Of a DNA stretch of 9,549 nucleotides, positions 4,432 through 9,549 are shown piece by piece. Where the stretch lies: NCBI GenBank assembly GCA_002311455.1, contig DCAJ01000004.1:17830-27378 (forward strand), written 5' to 3'. A program made the translations under genes and the position numbers. Each line of letters opens with the position of its first letter. The first letter of the stretch is position 1. This stretch comes from Anaerolineales bacterium UBA1136. GTDB taxonomy: Bacteria; Chloroflexota; Anaerolineae; Anaerolineales; UBA11657. The notes under the pieces are model-generated. The model did no database searches, had not been told where the DNA came from, and saw only the letters and a program-made list of their open reading frames with translations.

Positions 4432-6192
4432 CTAGTCTCTTAGCAATTTGTAGATTGCAATCTTTTTGTGTGGGCCTGTATAAAGCATTTTAAACTTTGT
4501 GGAATCTTCCAGGTAGACTAAAGGGTTAGAGTGTTTTTGGAAGAGAGTGTCGTATACTGATTTTGCTCGAGATCCCACTACAAACAATTCATAATCTTGG
4601 AGCTCATCTAGATTAGGGTACCCAACTGAAATAGGATAATCAACCATATAGTACCTTATGCGTCCGTCAGTCGAATAGATGAGCGTTTCAGAGCTGGTAT
4701 TATCGAGTAGATACTCCACAGTTGGATATAAGTCACCTTTAGCTCGATATATTCTTTCTGCGTAAGAAGCTCTAGGGTTAATCGCCCACTGCATAATGCC
4801 TCCAAGACGTGATTGAGAGACTCCAATAGTAATAATTACCAGAATGGCACTTCCTAAGATAAGAGATGATGATTTGGATGGTACTGTGAAACTAATTCTT
4901 GATGAAATGGCGTCAAACGCTCCTCCGGCTAGTATTGCATAGAATGGTAGTACCGAGAGCAAGAATCGTGGATCGAATGAGAAACGCCACCACCATAGCA
5001 AAGTAAAAGGCAAACACCATAGTAATATACGTTGTAGGGTATGGTTTTTTAAAGTACAAAATGCCCATATCAAACCTGCAATGTACAGGGGAGAAGTAGC
5101 TAAACCAAATTCTAGAAAACTTCCTACAAAAGGAACTATTTGTTCAAGGGTGTTATTAGCATGCATTAAGTGGTAGAGCCCAGCGCTGGGAATGGCTAAA
5201 TTCCAACCATCGTAATACGCGTTACGGATGTACCACCAACCACCCATCAATATGGCAATAAAGAAAATTAATATGATTTGAATCAGCAGGTAATAACTAT
5301 GCTGTTTTTGGCCAGATCTGTAGGTCTTTAGTATCACTTGGCCACATATAATCAATAATGGGCCCATTATTGCGAATCCAGCCTGCTTGGTCCATAAGCT
5401 AATTCCAGTCACCATACCAGTGACTATTGCCCAATTTAGCTGTTGTTTCCTACGCCATATTTCAATGGTAAATGCACATATTCCAAAACATAAACCAGTA
5501 GCGATATCTACATATCCTACAGGAGACCAGTGTACAAACAATGGTGTGGAGGATAGTATTAGAGCAGCAGCGTATGCGGCTCTTTGACTAAAACAGTATT
5601 GTGCAAGGCCATATGTTACCCAAACTGTCATCGCAGAAATAATTACCGGATATAGTTTTGCAGCCTGTTCTACTATGCTTCCAGAAGCAAAGAAGTTGCT
5701 AGCATATATTGCTGATAACATGGGTGGATATCCACGAATTGTAGGAATGAGTTCTCCTCTTTCGAATATTAGTCTAGCGAAATATGCATATCGACTTATC
5801 TCATCATCGCCGGTAAATGGATAATATGTAGCCTGGGCCATAATCACTACAAAAATAACAGCAATAGCAGAACCAACCATTAGTTCTTGATGCTTTCCGT
5901 TTAGGTTTTTCCACCATCTTGAGGGGTGAATTTGCTGTTGTGGCCATTGCCCAATTATTGCACTAATAGTCCATAGACTCGCCAAGATTATCCACACCCG
6001 TATACTTGATATGCCGTAGAACGCAACAACTGTGAATATGATGGTAAATAGACCTAAGCCTAGGACGATACTAAGAGGCCAGAACAAGCTGGTGGGAGGA
6101 TGTAAGCGAGACCTGTGTATCAATGGCACAATATATCCTATCGATAGTGGCACTGCAACAAGTGCCAAAATCCAGTTCGTAATTGTGATCAT
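4432..6192 (-). CDS. GT-C-type multi-spanning membrane glycosyltransferase (PMT/ArnT-like), paralogue A
   Basis: An integral membrane protein of 586 residues with about 12-13 hydrophobic segments (for example 5-24, 37-60, 63-80, 105-123, 180-199, 255-285, 301-320, 385-402 and 444-460). The first large outside loop carries GDDEISRYAYFARLIF (128-143), matching the acidic DE motif expected of dolichyl/polyprenyl-phosphate-sugar-using GT-C enzymes. Further marks are SPVGYVDI (223-230), LWTKQ (266-270), WWYIRN (319-324) and FSFDPRFLLSVLPFYAILAGG (404-424), resembling the R-[YF]-LLP loop of the family. After the last helix about 120 residues form a soluble tail. It starts with ATG sharing one base with the stop of the gene before it (TAATG), so it is translated by coupling. 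It is clearly paralogous to that gene. Activity and substrate are inferred from fold only; a sugar-transferring role fits GT2 and GalE next door. Confidence 0.83.
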   Translation of the reverse strand: MITITNWILALVAVPLSIGYIVPLIHRSRLHPPTSLFWPLSIVLGLGLFTIIFTVVAFYGISSIRVWIILASLWTISAIIGQWPQQQIHPSRWWKNLNGKHQELMVGSAIAVIFVVIMAQATYYPFTGDDEISRYAYFARLIFERGELIPTIRGYPPMLSAIYASNFFASGSIVEQAAKLYPVIISAMTVWVTYGLAQYCFSQRAAYAAALILSSTPLFVHWSPVGYVDIATGLCFGICAFTIEIWRRKQQLNWAIVTGMVTGISLWTKQAGFAIMGPLLIICGQVILKTYRSGQKQHSYYLLIQIILIFFIAILMGGWWYIRNAYYDGWNLAIPSAGLYHLMHANNTLEQIVPFVGSFLEFGLATSPLYIAGLIWAFCTLKNHTLQRILLWCLPFTLLWWWRFSFDPRFLLSVLPFYAILAGGAFDAISSRISFTVPSKSSSLILGSAILVIITIGVSQSRLGGIMQWAINPRASYAERIYRAKGDLYPTVEYLLDNTSSETLIYSTDGRIRYYMVDYPISVGYPNLDELQDYELFVVGSRAKSVYDTLFQKHSNPLVYLEDSTKFKMLYTGPHKKIAIYKLLRD

Positions 6193-7955
6193 TACTCTAA
6201 GTTACTAATTTGGTAAATTACAATTTTGTTAGTGTGTTGATAGAACATCGGAAGTATATCTGTATCCCCTAAATTACTAACCACCTCATTCTTGGTAGTA
6301 TCATAAAATTTGTAAACCAAATCTCCAGTAGGTGAAGTAATTAGATATTCATATCCGCGCAAATCATCTAGAATAAAAGGGTATCCTTGCTTGAATTCAT
6401 ATTCGTGCAACCAGTAGGCCAGTGCACCATCCATAGCATATATTCTTGAGCCAGGTTGGATCGTTCCTCGGATATGTTTTATTAAAGACCATGATTCTCC
6501 ACTCAGACGTGCTAGCTTTTCATCATCGGTTTGCAGTGGGTGAATCATTAGATTGTAGACGGCTCCTAGACGACTGAATGAACCGGAAAAGACTAGAGCA
6601 ATTGCTATGGGTACAGTTATCCAAATTTGAGGACGGAATGTTGATGACAGGCGTGTTAATGCCCAGTCTATTCCATGACCTGCCATAGCTGCGTACATGG
6701 GTGCTGAACTTAGCAAGTAACGAGTGTCGTATGAAAAGTTTTGCCACCAGATAATGTGATAGGGTACCACAAAAGCCGCAAGTAGCCATGATCGAGATCT
6801 TCGACTAACATGTTTGTGTGATATATTGTCAAGCGTTGGATTCCAGAAATGTATACTACACAATATAAGGCCAAGCATAATGGCTGTTCCTAACCATACA
6901 CCCCATTCATCAGTTGAGCTCATGAAAGTTGCCAACTGATAGCCGGAATTGTCAATGTGTTGGGCATCATACGCACCTGGAGCTGGAACTACACTTTCGG
7001 GACCAGCTATTATCAAACTACGCAAATACCAGGGGCCTGCTATAAGTAGTATTGATCCAAATGCAGTGAATGCGTTTCTTGTTTCAGTCATGGCTGGCCT
7101 TCCTATCTGTATGCCTAGTAAGGGTACAACACCCAAAGCTGGTAACAGTACTAGAGCAGATTGTTTAGTCCATAACGCTAGTCCTGCCATTATTCCTGAG
7201 ATTAGAGCCCAGCGTTGCCCTCCAGTCTGCAGCCAAACAAAAGCAAAAAGAAAACACAGCCCATGATAAACACCTACTGGTATGTCTACATATCCTGAAG
7301 TTGACCAATCTACAAACATACGAGAGCTCAGCAAAAGTATCACAGCTGCCCATCCAGCACGTTTTGAGAAAATCTGTTGTCCAATCGTAAAAGTGGTCAA
7401 TAACATGACTCCTGAATAACCTGCGACTACTAGTCCTGCCAAATGATCGTTTACAGCATTCATGGACATAAACGCAAAGCAGTACAACATTTGTATTCCT
7501 AGAGGATATCCAGTTAAAGTGTTTGGTACTGCGGAGCTTTGAAATAACACTCGTGCATTTGGGGCAAATCGTGCTAGAACATCGTAACGATAAAACGGAT
7601 ACAAGAAAGTATTGATTAATATGATGATGAATCCAGATATACATATTATGCTAAGCCAGAATGTTATTGCATTTGGTTTTGTGGCTGGCAGGACGTCAGA
7701 GTTTCTTGTTAATATCAATCCTGTTAAGAGGATAATCCAAGGCACTGGTATTATTAAAGCAGGTCGTAGCCACTCACCGGGTAACAACCCAAGCAATAGC
7801 ATGTACAAAGACAAAGCCCCGGTGCTTAGTCCGAATGTCGCAGCTAGTATTCCGGGACGTCCTATTGATATAGTATTAAGTACCCTGTTTAATAAGGGCC
7901 AAAGATACAAAAAGCTTACCAGTATAGTTGGGATGGCTAGCAAAAAAAGCAACAT
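6192..7955 (-). CDS. GT-C-type multi-spanning membrane glycosyltransferase-like protein, paralogue B
   Basis: 587 residues with about 12-14 membrane segments, starting with an uncleaved-looking hydrophobic N-terminus (MLLFLLAIPTILVSFLYLW). It lines up end to end with its downstream neighbour: FYPFYRYDVLARFAPNARVLF (118-138), STSGYVDI (218-225), LWTKQ (261-265), GPWYLRS (307-313), WWQNFSYDTRYLLSSAPMYA (403-422), SRLGAVYNLMIHP (461-473), and a tail with RIYAMDGALAYWL and KQGYPFILDDLRGYEYLI. At the presumed catalytic loop it has Y124-D125-V126 where the neighbour has D-D-E, so only one acidic residue remains; it may differ in donor, acceptor or activity. The start at 7955 has no Shine-Dalgarno. 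It is the first gene of a two-gene minus-strand unit, divergent from the third membrane protein. Confidence 0.8.
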   Translation of the reverse strand: MLLFLLAIPTILVSFLYLWPLLNRVLNTISIGRPGILAATFGLSTGALSLYMLLLGLLPGEWLRPALIIPVPWIILLTGLILTRNSDVLPATKPNAITFWLSIICISGFIIILINTFLYPFYRYDVLARFAPNARVLFQSSAVPNTLTGYPLGIQMLYCFAFMSMNAVNDHLAGLVVAGYSGVMLLTTFTIGQQIFSKRAGWAAVILLLSSRMFVDWSTSGYVDIPVGVYHGLCFLFAFVWLQTGGQRWALISGIMAGLALWTKQSALVLLPALGVVPLLGIQIGRPAMTETRNAFTAFGSILLIAGPWYLRSLIIAGPESVVPAPGAYDAQHIDNSGYQLATFMSSTDEWGVWLGTAIMLGLILCSIHFWNPTLDNISHKHVSRRSRSWLLAAFVVPYHIIWWQNFSYDTRYLLSSAPMYAAMAGHGIDWALTRLSSTFRPQIWITVPIAIALVFSGSFSRLGAVYNLMIHPLQTDDEKLARLSGESWSLIKHIRGTIQPGSRIYAMDGALAYWLHEYEFKQGYPFILDDLRGYEYLITSPTGDLVYKFYDTTKNEVVSNLGDTDILPMFYQHTNKIVIYQISNLE

Positions 7956-8091
7956 AAATTAGACATATAGATAACGATAGCTATATTCTAGTTTATCATA
8001 CTGAAGTGATTGTCTACGTGGTTGAAGTTTCTAGTATATTTAGTTTTGTACAATATATGATATAAGAGGTGTTGGCAGGTATTTAGTAACT
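7956..8091. promoter_or_regulatory. Divergent intergenic region of 136 bp with an extended -10 candidate on the plus strand
   Basis: This very AT-rich gap separates the starts of two divergent membrane-protein genes. On the plus strand TGATATAAG at 8058-8066 matches an extended -10 (TG-n-TATAAT, one mismatch); no good -35 is seen 16-18 nt before it. A start at about 8073 would leave a leader of about 20 nt for the plus gene. On the minus strand TATATG (7969-7964) is a weak -10 candidate for the gene at 7955. A small palindrome ATAGCTAT lies at 7977-7984 and TTCTAGT occurs twice (7986-7992 and 8029-8035). No gene or RNA is recognised here. Confidence 0.4.
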
Positions 8092-9549
8092 ATGGTCAAT
8101 ATGGTCAAAATTATATTTAGTGATGGCTCTAAAAGCACATATTTTGCTGTTGTATGTTTATTTGTGGCTTTTGGTTTAGGTACATGGGTTCGAGTACGTG
8201 GGGTATTTCACTATCCATACTTAGCCGATGAGCCACGTATTACCCAGAGCGGTACGCGAGATATGCTAGGTATAGGTCCAGATCGTCACCTCGGTACCGG
8301 ATTGCTTACAAAGACTTTTGGAGTACCTCTGCGAAATGGTCAATTTTTGGCTCCTCTATGGTGGTTGATGCAAACAAGTCTTGTTGAACTAATACCCGGA
8401 CATGAGCAAATTCTGTATAAGGGAACAGATACAAAACTATACAGAGTGGTGCCGCTAGTATGGGGAATACTAGGCATTGCTGTTTTTTATAGATTAGCTG
8501 TCGAGATATTACCTCGGCCAGTACCTGAACTAATGACACTATTGCTCAGCACAAATGATTTACATGTTTACATATCTTCAAAATCGCAATATGTGGAGAC
8601 AGTCCTGTTTGTAGCAACTCTATTTATAGCATATGTATTAGTACGAGGTAAGTGGAGCTTGAAGCATGTGTGGATTATATCTGGCGGCACATTCTTGGCT
8701 TTGGCCGTGTTTTTAGTCAAAGGTATTGCGATAGTATGTGTAATTCCAATAGTAACAATTGTAAATCTGTTGTCTAAAGAAACTGATAATCCCTTAGTTG
8801 ATCTTTTTAGGAATATTGCGGGTAAATGGCATATATTGCTTGCTGCGTTTCTGCCACTAATGTTGTGGTGGCTAGGCGCGGAATGGTTCTTTCAAACTAA
8901 TACAGTGCGGGTTTCGGATCTCGGATATTTCAGTCATTTATGGGAACCTGTTTTAGCACTGACTATAGGTTATGGTGATCAGGTCAAGTCTTTCACTACT
9001 GGACCATGGTATTGGGCTTTGTTAGTTTATTCTCATGGTGATATTTGGCCCACACTCACTTTTATGGCAGTACCAATTTGCATTGGCTTTTCCACTGCAT
9101 GCACAAGACTGGTACGGGGTGGACAACGGTTCTATATATATGCATATATTGTAGTGGCAATTGTTTTGCAGATAGGCGTGCAGCTCATCAAAGGGATTGA
9201 TGGAGCGCGTTATCATATGATCTATTTGCCTGCCAGCTTACTGGCAGCCGGCCTGTACTTTGAACTTTTGTGGTTTAGAACAAAAGCAAATACGCAAGGT
9301 AGATTATTGTGTGCTATTTCAATATTTGTCATAGGTGCTTATTTATACCTAATGCTAGGATGGAAGCATTGGCTAAATGAGTGGGTATCACCAGGACGTT
9401 GGGGAACCATAATGTTGCTTGTAAATACAAGCGCTGCACTATTTTACTTTTTTGGTACTAGCTACTGGGTTAGGAGAATGTTTGTTGTCGCAGTAGTATT
9501 TTCGGGTGTATGTCTGTCGATATTTAGGGGGCCGCTTCATTGGGGATTG
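8092..9549 (+). CDS. Third GT-C-type membrane glycosyltransferase-like protein (runs off the right edge)
   Basis: Open for 486 codons from ATG 8092 to the window end with no stop, so the C-terminus is missing. About 10-11 hydrophobic segments are seen (for example 18-36, 119-137, 169-184, 193-211, 248-264, 320-336, 346-364, 375-392, 404-421, 440-456 and 462-478). After the first helix the loop reads YPYLADEPRITQSG (41-54), placing D46-E47 where GT-C/PMT-type enzymes carry their acidic motif. LLSTNDLHVYISSKSQYVETVLFVATLF (151-178) and GARYHMIYLPASLLAAG (371-387) resemble the [RY]xY and RY-x-LP-x-LA-x-AG stretches of PMT-like proteins. It does not share the LWTKQ or SRLG blocks of the tandem pair, so it is a different branch. 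A second in-frame ATG at 8101 is possible; AGG 12 nt before 8092 is a poor ribosome site. Substrate unknown; the family call is by motif and topology only. Confidence 0.72.
   Translation, partial: MVNMVKIIFSDGSKSTYFAVVCLFVAFGLGTWVRVRGVFHYPYLADEPRITQSGTRDMLGIGPDRHLGTGLLTKTFGVPLRNGQFLAPLWWLMQTSLVELIPGHEQILYKGTDTKLYRVVPLVWGILGIAVFYRLAVEILPRPVPELMTLLLSTNDLHVYISSKSQYVETVLFVATLFIAYVLVRGKWSLKHVWIISGGTFLALAVFLVKGIAIVCVIPIVTIVNLLSKETDNPLVDLFRNIAGKWHILLAAFLPLMLWWLGAEWFFQTNTVRVSDLGYFSHLWEPVLALTIGYGDQVKSFTTGPWYWALLVYSHGDIWPTLTFMAVPICIGFSTACTRLVRGGQRFYIYAYIVVAIVLQIGVQLIKGIDGARYHMIYLPASLLAAGLYFELLWFRTKANTQGRLLCAISIFVIGAYLYLMLGWKHWLNEWVSPGRWGTIMLLVNTSAALFYFFGTSYWVRRMFVVAVVFSGVCLSIFRGPLHWGL

Noticed and set aside
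4443..4467. Small hairpin GCAAT/ATTGC followed by five T on the plus strand, just after the convergent stops
   Set aside because: The stem is only 5 bp (6 with a G-U pair) and AT-rich, and the T run starts 4 nt late, so it is too weak to call as the terminator of the galE-GT2 unit.
6523..7962. Open frames in other frames over the membrane protein at 6192-7955 (for example 7165-7644 minus, 6949-7266 and 7612-7962 plus)
   Set aside because: The main frame matches its tandem paralogue along its full length; the others have no recognisable features.
8306..9216. Minus-strand open frames at 8306-8539 and 9022-9216
   Set aside because: They are antisense to a 486-codon open frame with clear membrane segments and GT-C-like motifs.
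1..9549. CRISPR arrays, tRNA or rRNA genes, insertion sequences, long direct repeats
   Set aside because: Searched by eye on both strands; no regularly spaced repeats, tRNA cloverleaf ends, transposase motifs or terminal repeats were seen.

Overview
The window is AT-rich bacterial DNA that uses the standard genetic code. It joins a housekeeping locus (glycine cleavage) to a cluster of sugar-transfer genes. The glycine decarboxylase P-protein is of the split GcvPA/GcvPB type, and its operon is led by a tandem glycine riboswitch, so this is a bacterium outside the enterobacteria. A Chloroflexota-type (for example marine SAR202-like) genome is my best guess from the general look of the proteins, but this is a weak inference and no taxonomic marker gene is present. 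No rRNA, tRNA, CRISPR array, transposase or phage gene was seen.

Left part (1-1438, minus strand): a well-formed sigma70-type promoter (TTGACA, 17 nt, TAAAAT) drives a leader holding two glycine aptamers and an intrinsic terminator. It is followed by gcvH and the first half of gcvPA, which runs off the left edge. The riboswitch should be a glycine-ON switch: P1 of the second aptamer uses G residues that are also needed for the 5' arm of the terminator. A strong hairpin covers the gcvH stop codon.

Right part (1449-9549): six genes for sugar-nucleotide or lipid-linked sugar metabolism. A GT4 glycosyltransferase (minus) is divergent from a galE-like epimerase plus a GT2 polyprenyl-phosphate-sugar-synthase-like enzyme (plus, translationally coupled). 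These converge, with only 4 bp between stop codons, on two tandem paralogous multi-spanning GT-C-type membrane proteins (minus, TAATG overlap). After a 136-bp divergent intergenic region, a third, more distant GT-C-type membrane protein (plus) runs off the right edge.

How the genes may work together (inference): GalE would make UDP-galactose or UDP-GalNAc, the GT2 enzyme would load a sugar on a polyprenyl phosphate, and the large membrane GT-C enzymes would use that lipid-linked sugar outside the membrane on a glycan, lipid or protein acceptor. The GT4 enzyme would extend a glycan on the cytoplasmic side. No flippase, polymerase or ABC exporter is visible here, so the end product is unknown. 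Apart from gcvH, the genes that begin transcription units lack a well-placed Shine-Dalgarno sequence, and galE has promoter elements placed so that its mRNA would be almost leaderless.
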